From Sanderia malayensis (lineage: Eukaryota; Cnidaria; Scyphozoa; Semaeostomeae; Pelagiidae), in NCBI GenBank assembly GCA_013076295.1, contig RQOL01000920.1:62001-126000 (forward strand): a DNA stretch of 64,000 bases. The letters are read 5' to 3'. The first letter of the stretch is position 1; the number at the start of each line of letters is the position of its first letter. The position numbers were made by a program, and so were the translations under genes. Shown piece by piece: positions 11,698 through 22,700 of the stretch. The notes under the pieces are model-generated. The model had not been told where the DNA came from. It saw only the letters and a program-made list of their open reading frames with translations, and did no database searches.

Positions 11698-12234
11698 ACG
11701 GGTAGAAGGGTATCATGTAGAAAGACTTGATAGACAAATTGGAAGTCACGGTGGAGTAATTTGTTTTGTACGAAATGATATACAGTACGAAAGAAGATCA
11801 GATCTCGAAATAAAGAGAATTGAAGCAATTTGGATCGAAACATCCCAAAAACGAGTTCCTTACTCATTTGTTTCATATACCGACTCCCGGATAGCTCTCT
11901 GCATCTTGACAACAACTTTTTAAATAAATTTGAATGCATGATTGAAAGAGCTAATTTCGAGAACAAAGAGATTTTATTAGCAGGGGACCTCAACTGTGAT
12001 TACCTTATAGCAAGCGATCACAAAGAGATAAAAGATATTCTCAAGCATAACGATCTTAAACAAATTATTAAACAACCAACAAGAATCACACAACATTCAA
12101 AAACATTAATTGATATAATATGCTCTAACAATGAAAAATGTGTTGCTGATACTATTTTTGAACTCTCTGCCATCAGTGATCATGACATTATTGGCGTTAA
12201 CCGAAAAATGCATTGTCAAAAATTCAAGCCTTGA
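11698..12234 (+). pseudogene. LINE endonuclease, N-terminally truncated
   Basis: Apurinic-like endonuclease that would nick target DNA to prime reverse transcription. It starts mid-domain with GYHVERLDRQIGSHGGVICF and IEAIWIE. A frameshift near 11885 moves to the 11830-12234 frame, which has the catalytic block LLAGDLNCDYL and, at the end, SAISDHDII with the Asp-His pair. The first Glu-containing motif is missing because of 5' truncation. Between 12235 and 12408 the linker to RT is readable only in shifted frames. Not functional. Confidence 0.85.
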
Positions 12235-13980
12235 AAACTTATCACAAGAGATTATTCTAAATACAACCCTAATGAGTTTAAGCGTGAATTGTCATCAACA
12301 AATTGAACTTTCTTATTTGACACACCAGACTTTAATACTGCATGGAATAATTTTAAAAACACACTTCTGAAAACTGTTAATAAACATGCACCTAAGAAAG
12401 AGAAAATTATGCGTGGAAAACCTGCCCCGTGGTTGACATTAGATATTAAAAATACAATGCATACAAGAGATCATTATTTGAAGACTGCAAGGAGAACGAA
12501 TACCGATGCTGACTGGCAACGTTACCGAAGAACTCGGAATGCGGTTACATATTCTATTCGCCAGGCTAAAGCCCAATATTGTCAAAACCTCTTACAGGAA
12601 ACATCTCATCAGCCAAAAGACTTCTGGAAAAATATCAAAAAATTTTTCCCATCAAAGCAAAAATCAAGAGAACTCCCATCCATGATGAAGATTGACGGAG
12701 AAAAAATATTTGAGAAAACCACTATTGCAAACTCCTTCTGCCAATTCTTTTCAACAATCGGGTCCAACTTACAAAGAAAGACAAGTTCATTACAGAACCG
12801 AATCTGGAAAGCCTTTGAGAATCGTCAACTTGCCAATCATATTAATTTAAAGGACTCGTTCAATTTCAAACCTACTACACCTCTAACTATCGAAAAGATG
12901 CTGAGGTCTCTAAACCCATCAAAAGCCACTGGTGCCGATGATATACCTGCCACTTTGATTAAAGATGGTTCCAAAGAACTTGCCATCCCACTTTGTCATC
13001 TTATCAATTTGAGCTTAAGTAAAGGCATCTTCCCAACGATCGAAAAAATCGCTAAAGTAACACCTGTCTATAAGTCCGGGGAGAGATCATCGTTTGATAA
13101 TTACCGTCCAATCTCTGTATTGAACATTGTTTCGAAAATTTTAGAAAAAGTGGTTAGCCAACAAATTACCAACCATCTTGAAGAGAACGATCTTCTTTAT
13201 AAATACCAATATGGTTTCAGGAAAAATAAATGTACCCAGGATGCTGTTCTTCATTCACACGACCATATACGCCAAGAGATGAACAATAAAAAGTGTACAG
13301 GTGCAATGTTCATCGACTTACGAAAAACATTCGACACTGTAAGTCACTCCTGTCTCCTTAGCAAGCTCCCTTATTACGGCATCTATGGCACTGAGCACAA
13401 ATGGCTTTCTGATTATTTATTCAACAGACAGCAACACATATCAGTCAATGGCACACACTCCAAACCTGAGCCAATTAACCTTGGGGTTCCTCAAGGGTCA
13501 ATTTTGGGCCCGCTGTTATTCGTTATCTTAGTAAACGATGCTTACCAAAACCTTGCGAAATGCACTATGTTGATGTACCCTGACGATACTGTTCTCCTGT
13601 ACTCACACTCATCTTGTGAAAATATCGGAAAAGTACTTAACCAGGAAGGAGAGAACCTTGCGAAATGGTTTAAAAAAAATGAACTGATACTTAATCTTAA
13701 ACCAGGGAAAACGGAAATTGTCGTTTATGGTACTGCCATGAAACTCCGAGGTCAACCTGATTGTGACGTAAAAATTAACGGTCTCAGTGTCAACAAAAAC
13801 ACAAAATACGAATACCTCGGAGTTGTTTTTGATCACCACCTAACAATGGCTGAGCAAACCTTAAAAGTATATAAAAAAGTTAATCAAGGCATAAACCTCT
13901 TGAGAAGAGTCCGGCACAATTTAACCAACAAGGCAGCAAAAACCATCTAGAAATACCAGGCGGAAAACGAATTGCATGTA

Positions 13981-14132
13981 GAAATTTCAAAATGTATACG
14001 ACGACAAGAACAGACATGAGAAAAACCAGAGACAAATTCAGTTAATAATTGACAAATCCATGAAATAATTGACAAATCCGTTAAAAATGACAAAGCCAGT
14101 AAAATTACATGACGTTTCGCTGAGTAACTGTC
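13981..14132. repeat. PLE inverted terminal repeat, left arm
   Basis: About 150 bp, the reverse complement of 15420-15570 with one visible mismatch (AAAGCCA versus AAAACCA). It includes two short direct repeats, AATTGACAAATCC, 24 bases apart. Confidence 0.9.
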
Positions 14133-14146
14133 AGCATCCTCAGATG
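14108..14146 (-). ncRNA. Hammerhead-ribozyme-like motif in the PLE terminal repeat
   Basis: The minus strand reads in order CAT, CTGAGGA (fits CUGANGA), a 5-6 bp stem GCTGA/TCAGC with loop CAGTTAC, GAAAC, GTC, ATG. These are the conserved core blocks of a type I hammerhead. The outer CAT/ATG forms the start of stem I and the palindromic ACGT forms a very short stem III. PLEs are known to carry such motifs in their terminal repeats. There is one extra T between CUGANGA and the main stem, or a T-G closing pair, so activity is uncertain. Confidence 0.55.
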
Positions 14147-14290
14147 ACAAGAAGTAAAGTAAATGCAATATTTATATATTAGCAAACAAAGGCATAACTA
14201 AGAGAAAGGAATACAATCATGAAAAAGTTGAGAGGCAACATACAAGTTAAAATGCAATTAGAAAAAACAAAGAAAACGACAATAAGTTAA

Positions 14291-15421
14291 TTAAAATAGC
14301 TGCAGGGGAATGCTAGACGTTTGATTGTTAAGGGAGGGGTGGTCACGTAGGATAAGAAGGCTTTCAAACAAACGGGGATCAAATTCATTGGATGCTTTCT
14401 TTAAAATAGAAAAGTTGTCAGGAGTGGCCTCATGCCCAGAGGCAATGAGGTGATCTAGTATGGCCGAAGAGGAAGACTTAACAGGTTGACCTGCTTTTCC
14501 TATTCCCAGATGTTCTCGGCTGCAAGTAGCTAAATGGCGGGAGGTCTTCCCATAGTAACAGGCATTACAACCTGTGCACTTAAATTGATAAACAACCTGA
14601 GAACAAATGGAGACAGGAAAACGGTCTTTAAAAGGAAAGAAAGACGAGATACGCTTGGAGGAGGAAAAAACGAAATGAAGTTTAATATACGGATAGGCTG
14701 CAGAAACGATCTTATTAAGATTTTTACGTATTTGAAGAGAAAGAAATCCTAAAAACGGGAGACAAACCAAAATTTTCTTATGTGGAACAGTATCTTTACA
14801 TATAGGTGGCTGATATAATTTATTAAGAAACATACGGATAGTATAGTCAATAAGTTGTAGAGGATAACCATTAAGACTAACTTCAATATGAAATGTAGAA
14901 TAAGAGGAACAAATCCTATAGGCTCGCATCAACAAAACGGAGATAAGATTACGTTTAAATTTAAGGGGAGTGAGAGAGTCAAAATGAGAATATAAGCCAG
15001 TAAAGGTCTTTTTTCTAAACAAACTAGTTTCAAAACCAAGGTCTAGGTGGCAAACAAAAACATCTAAAAAGGAGAGGGATCCAGAGTTTTCAACTTCAAC
15101 TGTAAACTTAACATTGGGGTGGATATTGTTAAGATAATTATGGAACTGATGAATTTGTGCGTGAGACTTAAATAAACAAAAAGTGTCATCAACATAGCAG
15201 CGATAAAATAGAGGTTCAAACTCAGATGGACAATTGTTAAGAAAGGACGATTCCATAAAACACATAAATATATTAGCTAATGTGGGCCCCAAGGGGGGAC
15301 CCATAGCGACACCATCAATTTGATCAAAGAGTTGACCATTAAACAAAAAATGACATTCCTTAGTGGCGAATTCTAAAAGCTTGCGATAGTTATTACGGGA
15401 AAAAGACGAATCTTTGAACAT
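14291..15421 (-). CDS. Penelope-like RT with GIY-YIG endonuclease, N-terminally short
   Basis: An open frame of 376 codons. The RT part has GVAMGPPLGPTLANIFM and the catalytic YVDDTFCLF (both Asp present), then SLSFLDVFV. The C-terminal nuclease has the PLE form of GIY-YIG: VVYQFKCTGCNACYYGKTSRHLATC, with Arg and Glu further on (SREH) and a following His-rich spacer. PLE proteins are usually two to three times this length; here the N-terminal RT fingers are missing. The ATG at 15419-15421 sits exactly at the edge of the right inverted repeat. The element was therefore probably 5' truncated on insertion and is not autonomous, although the remaining frame has no stop. Confidence 0.88.
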   Translation of the reverse strand: MFKDSSFSRNNYRKLLEFATKECHFLFNGQLFDQIDGVAMGPPLGPTLANIFMCFMESSFLNNCPSEFEPLFYRCYVDDTFCLFKSHAQIHQFHNYLNNIHPNVKFTVEVENSGSLSFLDVFVCHLDLGFETSLFRKKTFTGLYSHFDSLTPLKFKRNLISVLLMRAYRICSSYSTFHIEVSLNGYPLQLIDYTIRMFLNKLYQPPICKDTVPHKKILVCLPFLGFLSLQIRKNLNKIVSAAYPYIKLHFVFSSSKRISSFFPFKDRFPVSICSQVVYQFKCTGCNACYYGKTSRHLATCSREHLGIGKAGQPVKSSSSAILDHLIASGHEATPDNFSILKKASNEFDPRLFESLLILRDHPSLNNQTSSIPLQLF

Positions 15422-15570
15422 GACAGTTACTCAGCGAAACGTCATGTAATTTTACTGGTTTTGTCATTTTTAACGGATTTGTCAATTATTTCATGGATTT
15501 GTCAATTATTAACTGAATTTGTCTCTGGTTTTTCTCATGTCTGTTCTTGTCGTCGTATACATTTTGAAAT
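15420..15570. repeat. PLE inverted terminal repeat, right arm
   Basis: Reverse complement of the left arm. It begins exactly at the ORF start, within the second half of the ribozyme-like motif. This copy therefore lacks the CTGANGA half. Confidence 0.9.
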
Positions 15571-16236
15571 AAAAACCATCTACTGCTCCATGATCGAACC
15601 TATTGCTCTCTACTGTGCCCCAATCTACTCTGGAATCCCCATTTTCGCAAATAAAATGAATCGCTTGCAGAGCAAAGCATACGACATCATTGGCAGCCCA
15701 AAACATTACTCATTTGAAAATAACCTAAGGAAGAGAACTGTTACTACTGTTTTTCGGTATATAAAAGGAATAAAGAAAAACGAACCTTTGATTAAGTTCA
15801 AATTCTTCGATCATAAGATAGGGACAAGGGGTAATCAAAATCTTTTAATAGTCCCTAAATGTAAAAACGAAGCCGCCAGAAAATCATTTATTTGTCAAGG
15901 AACTCTAGCTTTTAACAAACTTCCGTCAGATATAAGGAACAAGACATCATTTTGTAGATTCAAAAGGGCTTTATTGGATTTGGCCATCTAGTTTTTCATT
16001 TATCCCCCCCCCCGAGCTTTTGCTTGCAATTTTTATCTTTCGATACAGATGGTCAAATCTAAAGAGGCTCTTTTGGATCTATAACATTTTCTAACCTATG
16101 GTAATCTTTTTTTAGTTATGCCTAACTTTTTTACTGTGTATATTTATATTTAACTCCTACTATATATATATTGTAAATCAGGTCCTTCCTTGATAGCAGA
16201 ATTTTCTGACCGAAGTAAACCTGTAAAAATATGATT

Positions 16237-16237
<1 letters not shown>

Positions 16238-16267
<30 letters not shown>
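16238..16267 (+). repeat. (TAA)n microsatellite, LINE 3' tail
   Basis: About ten TAA units directly before the right target duplication. Simple-repeat tails are the normal 3' end of several LINE groups. Confidence 0.9.
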
Positions 16268-16272
<5 letters not shown>

Positions 16273-16351
16273 CTCTCTCCTCAATACTCGCATCACTACT
16301 TCCAAACATTCTAACTCCCAAGCACTCTTTCTTAATGGGACTTAATTTTAA
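16268..16351. repeat. Target duplication of the LINE, right copy (84 bp)
   Basis: Partner of 11614-11697. It directly follows the LINE's TAA-repeat tail, and the BEL/Pao gag/protease continues from its far end. Confidence 0.9.
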
Positions 16352-17197
16352 CTCTCTTGCAACAGAAGAAGTCATAAATGACCTCTGGCTGCCACTGTGA
16401 AAAAACACTCTCACTTTGCCTCTATTCTCTCCATTAATGATATGGGCTTGGGTTGTCTGCAACGCAATACTCCCCCCACATCCAACATACCAATGCAGAT
16501 ACTGACTGCGGCATGATCAAAGCTTGGCGCAGTGGGGTCAACAGGCCTCTCATGTCTTGTCATATTTTTCTGTTAAGTTGTTACTAACTTTACTTTTATC
16601 ATTAGTGTTAGGATTATTCCCTTCACACATCGAGGGGTGATGCTTACCACCACAGATTCCACAACTAGGCTTCTTATAACATTTGTTAATATGGTGCCCT
16701 TTAACCAAACAATTAAAACAACGTCCAAATTTAGTAATAATTTTCTTACCCTCCTGTAGTTCTTTCACGTTGTCACATCTATCTTTTTTGTTGTTCTTCA
16801 GGCAATATGCACATTTCTTCTCTCTTGTTGGTTCCGCTCCTCCTGCATACAAAGCGGATGATGTCACTTGAGACTGATACTTCAGGCTTCAAGATCAGTG
16901 TGTATTGTTCTCAGATTTCAATTTCCGCTCTCAGTACTTTTCACCAATCTCCCATTCATCTTGCTTCTTTGACACAATTATGGTAGAAAACTGCTTTGTC
17001 CACAACAAGCACTTCCAACCCTCTGTAATGAGTCTCCACCATGTCGTAAAGTTCACGCAAGCGAGCAAAGTTTTTCTCACTGTAAACTGCAGGTCCTTTA
17101 AGCAGTTGGTTGATGTGTGCCCTCTTGATTATCATCGGCTTTGCAAATCGTTGTTGTAAAATATCCAAGGCACTTGAATAATTCTTCTCTGTCAATA
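16352..17197 (-). pseudogene. BEL/Pao gag with zinc knuckles and protease start
   Basis: The 16956-17195 frame shows the Pao gag (DUF1759-like) segment NYSSALDILQQRFAKP and LRELYDMVETHYRGLE. The 16550-16867 frame has the cysteine-rich nucleocapsid: CAYCLKNNKKDRCDN, CFNCLVKGHHINKCYKK, CGICGGKHHPSMC. From 16462 downward the protease begins (VRVFFHSGSQRSFMTSSVARELKL). The usual DSGS active-site motif reads HSGS here, so the catalytic Asp is replaced by His. The run of leucines after this in that frame comes from the LINE's TAA tail, not from gag. N-terminal gag is lost at 17197. Confidence 0.82.
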
Positions 17198-19080
17198 GAC
17201 CTCTCCCCTAATTACGTGATAGATCCCCGCGCACGTAATGCATTCTAGTAGTTGTGGTCACGCGCTTCAGCAACAAATCTCTTTTCATTAGCAACCATAC
17301 AGAACTTGCGCTGAATGAAATTACTGTCAACCTGTCAAATGATGATAAGAATGAAGATGTGTTAAAGGCAAACCATTGCTCCAGTTTTCTTAAAAACTAT
17401 TGCACGGGCAATGGTTTCATATCAGAAGAGAAATCAGCCTCAAAAGACGACACTCTGGAGACAAATGAAATGGAGGAAGGTGCAGTTGGAGATCTCGAAT
17501 GGCCAGACTCGCGAAAGTCTGGAGGATGCGGAGGGTACACTTGCTGTGTCCCTGGCTGCTTCAGTAACAGCAAGAGAGATAAAGGTTTGCCTTTTTACAG
17601 TTTCCCTGAAGGAAGATCAAAGGAAAAGCAAATTTTGAGGAAAAGGTGGATTCATATGGTATGTAGGAGAACTTCAAACCAACTACGGGGCACAGAGCTT
17701 GCTCAAAACATTTCCCGGGTGGGAAAAAACGTACTTGAACAACGTGCCAACAATTACCCCAAAAACTGTAAAGGAAAAACCAGTTATTCCCAGACTATCA
17801 ACAACGTGAAGGAACAGAGAGGTTCGGTTTCATAATCTTGAACTTGAGGATGAATTTCAAAATGATGTTGCTGTCACTGATGACATTGAAATGAAACATG
17901 AAGATGCAGCAGAGCAACAGCAAGAGCAACCGTGTGCAAATAATGCAGGTAGTTTGGAAGAGAGAGTACAACAGTTAGAAGAAAAAAACAGGGCACTAAA
18001 AGCTCAAAATGAAGAGCTAAGAAAGGAAAATACCTTTTTCTTGGAAAAGGTAGCAAGGAAAGCTTCTTCATTCAGCTTGGAAAATTTTCAGGATGACAAC
18101 AAAATGTTTAAATTTTACACTGGCTTACCAAATTATGGAACTTTCAGAGCATTGTTTCTTGCATTTGCCAATACAGTTGAGAAGCTGATTTATTATGACT
18201 CTGGTACCAACTCTAACAAACTGATGAACCCAAATCACCAGAGGCCAGGTCCAAAACGAAACCTCTCACCCGAGCAAGAATTTTTCTTGGTTTTGGTTCA
18301 ACTACAGTTGGGTTTGCTTGAAGAAGATCTTGCAAACAGAGCAGGTGTTTCAGTTCAACATATGTCTAGAATCAGCATCACATGGTTTGATTTCCTGCAT
18401 AGTTTTCTGCGACAAATACCAATATGGCCAATAAGATCTTGTGTTGACGAAACAATGCCAAAACGCTTCAAGGAAACATATCCGTCCACTTGAGTTGTGA
18501 TAGATTGCACTGAAATTATCATTCAGAAGGCCACCTCTATCAGATCACAAAGCATCACGTATTCAAGCTAAAAGCAACACAATACAGCAAAAGGGCTTGT
18601 AGGAATTTCACCTTCAGGAACAATTTCATTTGTTGCAGACTTATTTACTGGTAGAGCAAGCGATCAACATGCAACTGTACAGAGTGGCATACCTGAACTG
18701 TTGGAAAGGGGGACTCTTTAATGGCAGATAAAGGGGTTCGATATAGAACATGAATTGCCAAGTGGTGTAACTTTAAATATTCCATCATTTTTAAGAGGAA
18801 AAGAGTTTGAAACAAGAAAAATAGCTTCAGCGCACATTCATGTTGAAAGAGCGATAGCAAGAATTAAAACTTGCATCCTGATCTTAAAGGCCTACTGCAA
18901 TCAAAACTCAGTTTCCCGTTTTTTTCATAAAATGAAATTTCAATCTTTACTGATTACTTTGGTGCCTGTTTTGTTTTTATTCGATCACGATGAGTATACT
19001 AAATTTGGCTTTGAAATGGGGCACTGACTGCGACACGGTATGACGTCATAACCAGGACACAAATCGACTTTTATAATGGG
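17198..19080 (+). mobile_element. THAP/DDE_4 DNA transposon remnant (ISL2EU/Harbinger-like)
   Basis: It starts where BEL/Pao gag stops (near 17197, ACCTCTCCCCTAATTACG) and holds one broken transposase gene. A possible reverse-complement end, AATGGGAGAG, lies near 19073-19083, but the match is short and I cannot fix the boundary. BEL/Pao gag does not visibly resume on the far side. Confidence 0.5.
17254..19026 (+). pseudogene. THAP-domain transposase with DDE_4 (HARBI1-like) nuclease domain, broken
   Basis: The THAP zinc-finger DNA-binding domain begins [23 protein letters not shown] and ends, after a frameshift near 17700, with [16 protein letters not shown] coiled coil follows at 17940-18060 (LEERVQQLEEKNRALKAQNE). 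The DDE_4 domain has FYTGLPNYGTF, LSPEQEFFLVLVQLQLGLLEEDLA and a helix-turn-helix-like segment. Catalytic Asp 1 is in VIDCTEI (about 18503), Asp 2 in MADKG (about 18721) and Glu in HVERAIARIK (about 18840). The triad is present, but at least four stops or frameshifts break the frame. THAP plus DDE_4 is the architecture I associate with ISL2EU elements. Confidence 0.8.
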
Positions 19081-19761
19081 AGAGTATCGGGAAAAGTTTT
19101 CAAATCTGCACTATGCGTAGCTCCGGCCGTTATTAAAAAATCGCTTTCCAGGGTGCAATACTATAACTTTCCTCGCGTCGTTTAAGCTATTAAACAAAAA
19201 AATTGGACTTACGGTAACGCTATAGCGGCACTTTGAAAAAGGGTACTACAAACCGCGCGGTCAGTCAAAAGACATCTTATTCCGCGCGGTCTGATTTCCA
19301 AGCAGCAGGAAGCATTCACCAAAGGAAGTTTGTCAGAAATCATGGATGGCGGAGCTGTGTGAGTAAAACTAGTAACAAACACGATGGCCGGGGTTGTTGT
19401 TAGAGGAGCAGGCAAAGTAAGCTGTTACAGCAGTCAAGTTAATTAATAAATGGTATTTTCAAGCAGCCGTTTTCAAAACAAATTTGAAATGAAACAGATA
19501 AGGAGAGCTGAAGGCGTACGTTTTGCTCACAATACACATACGCCAGACAGAAATTAAAAACATACATAAAGCTGCTACGACGGAACCACCAGTTTCATTT
19601 TTTGTCTATTTGGAATTTTGGAACGATCATGTTTCAACAGAAAACTTGTAACACATCTGACTATGATAATAAATTGCTATGCAGAATATTGCGATCAGTT
19701 CTATTTTATTTCTTCAACTTCTACCCCGATGAAAACACTGTAGCAACTTGGCGTTCCAGCC
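19081..19761. other. No recognisable gene
   Basis: No frame here resembles a known protein. CCGCGCGGTC is repeated at 19253-19262 and 19281-19290. The stretch ends at the hAT target duplication (TTCCAGCC, 19754-19761). Confidence 0.6.
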
Positions 19762-22700
19762 CAGTGGCGTAGATAGAAATATTTAGCGGGGGGCAAAGAC
19801 CAAAATTTTCCGACAAAAAGGTATGTCTTTTGCGCGTGTCCACAGGGACACGTCCGAATTTAGGTACTTTTTTGTTAAGACGTTTCTGAATATACACAGA
19901 ATTTAAACATGAAAGATGACAGTTAGTTGAGAAAAACACGAATCGGGAAATCAAATGTTTTGGTGATTATCATTTTCAAAAGGTTACAACAGAACAAAAA
20001 ACAAAATAGAACATCGAAAAAAATTAATGAATAGTTTAATTGAAAAGCTTTCTTGTTTTTGCTTCAAGAAAGGGTTCTTGCATCTTTCTTAATGGCAAGT
20101 TTGCTACTGTTTCACGATTGATGGATATACACGCCAAGTTTGAAAGACGCTCTTCATTCATTGTGCTTCGAAGATACGTCTTGACTCTCTTTAAGCAGCT
20201 GAAAGCTCGTTCGTCGTGAGCTGACGATACAGGAAGAGTCAAGGCTCTTTCTAGCAATTTGAAAATGTTTTCAAACTGTCCTTTAAGATCAAATCTTTGC
20301 AGAAATACGAGTAAATCTTCGTGGTCTCGTGGCACAGCTTCTCCTTCACAAAAGTCCCAGTTATTCAACAGGGCACAGAGATTACAGTATTCATGCTGTA
20401 CAATTTCTAGCATTGCAAGATCTTTCGCATAAAAGTCAACAAGGACTTTTAAATCTCCAGAGGATTCTACTGATGCATTGTCGTTGTTTTTCACCTCTTC
20501 AGTTATCATAGAAGGTAGGAGACATCTCAGTGATTTCAAAACACCAACTGTCGTGTCATTGAATCTTGTTTTCAAGTCGTTGATGATGTGATCCAAAACA
20601 TAATTGTAGACTTCGACTTTGAATTTTTTTGTAGCATCAGTTAATGGCTGATCATGACTGAGCTCACCAGAGAGAGATTTTTTCGTGCGTATTCGTTTTC
20701 GCCCAGCATCAAAAGATGCAGGAATATCGAGCTTATCACATCGAGTGCGCGCCTTTTCTTGAACTTTTTCAAAATGATCATCATTCATCCTCATTGAAAA
20801 AAACTGTTCTATACAGTTTTGAATCAGAATAATGGAGATGCTGATATTCAAGCAAGGTCCTTGCACTTTGTCTGTTGCTTCCTTTGTGATTATCAAAATG
20901 TCGAACCAAAAGTAAAGGAACACAAGAAAGTCAAACTTCTTCATGCCATTTAGAAGGCCCGATGCATCTGCTATACCCCTTGCATCCAATTTATTTTCTG
21001 CAATAAGGCACTCTAAGGCATCTATGTAACATTCAAATTCATCTCTCATGTGCATGACAGCATTGGCTCTCGCTGCCCAGCGAGTATCGGAGAGACCTTT
21101 TGGCATTTCGTTCTTTCTTCCCATACTCCTCTGCGAAGAATGCAGTTGAGAAATTCTTCTGGGACTCGCAACGAAAAAGCTATATATGGATTCAAGAACC
21201 CCAAAGAAAGACTTCACTGGAACGCAGATGGAAGCCGTCTTTGCAAGAACAAGGTTAAGACGGTGTGCCATGCAATGGACGTACAAAGCTGAAGGACAAA
21301 TCTCGCGAACTAATGCTTGCAGACCTCCGTGTATACCAGACATAGTGGAACATCCATCCATTGCTTGTCCCCTTATGAAATTAATATCCAAATCGTAGCG
21401 CAGAAGAAGTTCTTGCAATTTGTTTAGAAAGTCAACTGCGTTTGATCCAGTCATTTCATCAAAACATAAGAACCGCTCAATCGGTTTTCCATCCTTGACG
21501 TATCGTAAAGAAAATGCAAGTTGATCAACATGACTTACATCCGGAGTTGTATCTAGTATAACACAAAAGTACCTGGCCTCTTTTACTTCAGATATAATAG
21601 TTTTCTGACTACCGTTGCTACGGAATCAATTATTTCATTTTGACTACATGGAGATGTATACTTTCCTCTTGACTTTTTGCTGGCAAGGTGTGCCGCCATT
21701 ACTGGATCATATTTACTTAAGAGGTTGAGTAGTTCTAAGTAGTTTCCACTATTATACAATGGGTTAGACATCTCTTCTTGGCTTTCATGTCTATGACCTC
21801 GAAAAGAAATTCCCTGGAGAGCCAGGAACATAGCTACAGAAAAAATGCGATCTAGGACCAGCAATGTTTTCTCTCTTTCTCTGTTTAACTCAGCTTGAAT
21901 TTTGTTGTCAATCGTTTGTCCATGTATCAGTCTTCTATGAAAAGATTTCCATGCTGCTAAGCTGATGCAATGAAGATTTGTGTCTTCGTGTTTCTTTATT
22001 TTCTCCAGACCTTTCTTGAAATTATCTACACCACTGACGCTCCAGTTCTCTTCGTAATCTTTAGATGACTTGCATTGAAAAAGCCAACAGCAGAAGCAAT
22101 ACATTTTGTTTTCCTTCAAGGAGAAAACCAGCCAATCTCTTTTGTTACTATTCTTCCAATACCAAGATGCATGAAAGCTACGGTCTTCTGAATTTTTGCG
22201 GAAAACTATGTCTCTGGGCTGACATGGGCCATGCTTTACAATTTCAGCTCTTACCTCAGCCGTCATTTCTTTTCCTTTAAAATGTGCTGGATCAGTAGGA
22301 TAATTTCCTAAAGAGTGAATCCAAACTTCAGCCTCTCTAACAATCACTTTATCAGATTCAACCGGGCGGCTTTCTACGTCGGAATGGGAAGTTTGATTAC
22401 AAGAATCCAATGTCAGTTCTGCTGACATTTGAACATCTTCTCCTTCTTCTTCTACTTGTTCTACTTCTTCATCAGTTGGTGCCACTGGTTTTATCCCACC
22501 CATCGTTGATGCTGCATTTGCTTGTTCTATCAAAGAGCTAGTTGATGGAGAACCTTCATTATCTTTACTGGACTTCCCGTCTTCATTTTCGACTGTCGCT
22601 TTTCTGTTAAGCATAAATGGATTTTCGATTGCCCCAACAACTTTAAACGGTATGGAGCGATTTGCTGATAACATTGAGGAATGATATTTCTTGTTGTGCT

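Larger units (their letters stand above)
13950..15570 (-). mobile_element. Penelope-like element (PLE) inside the LINE
   Basis: Flanked by a perfect 12-bp duplication, AAAAACCATCTA (13938-13949 and 15571-15582). Its ends carry inverted repeats of about 150 bp (13981-14132 and 15420-15570) that agree except for one base I can see. One coding frame on the minus strand encodes RT and a GIY-YIG nuclease. The inverted flanking repeats (pLTR-like) and a 5'-shortened ORF are typical of PLE insertions. The left end has 31 extra bases outside the inverted repeat. Confidence 0.9.
12409..15991 (+). pseudogene. LINE reverse transcriptase, interrupted at 13950-15570
   Basis: The first part (12409-13949) is an open 513-codon frame: NPSKATGADDIPATLIKD, NYRPISVLNIVSKILEKV, QYGFRKNKCTQDAV, FIDLRKTFDTVSHSCLLSKL, LGVPQGSILGPLLF. 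The catalytic box reads MYPDDTVLL, so Ala of the usual Y/F-A-D-D is Pro. 'LRKTFDT' replaces the commoner LxKAFDT. The TAG stop at 13948-13950 is created by the Penelope-like insertion. Coding resumes at 15583 (YCSMIEPIALYCAPIYSG) and ends at the TAG at 15989-15991. Apart from the insertion and the Pro change the gene looks young. Confidence 0.88.
11698..16267 (+). mobile_element. Non-LTR retrotransposon (LINE), 5' truncated, split by a Penelope-like element
   Basis: The plus-strand element contains the back half of an AP-type endonuclease, a reverse transcriptase and a C-terminal region, and ends in a (TAA)n tail at 16238-16267. It is flanked by 84-bp target duplications. The 5' end lacks the start of the endonuclease, as expected for incomplete reverse transcription. 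Without the Penelope-like insertion it is about 2.95 kb. It resembles the CR1/L2/jockey group; I cannot assign the clade. Confidence 0.9.
10440..17197 (-). mobile_element. BEL/Pao retrotransposon remnant, split by a LINE
   Basis: Minus-strand BEL/Pao gag and protease-RT sequence lies at 16352-17197 and 10440-11613, separated by the LINE at 11698-16267 and its 84-bp duplication. The two pieces join at the aspartic-protease region. The element stops abruptly within RT near 10440 (RNase H, integrase and 3' LTR missing). In gag it stops near 17197, where the THAP/DDE_4 element begins. No LTR is recognisable. Several frameshifts are present. Confidence 0.85.

Noticed and set aside
16178..16270. 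Poly-leucine tract in a minus-strand frame
   Set aside because: It is the LINE's (TAA)n tail read in reverse, not part of a gag protein.
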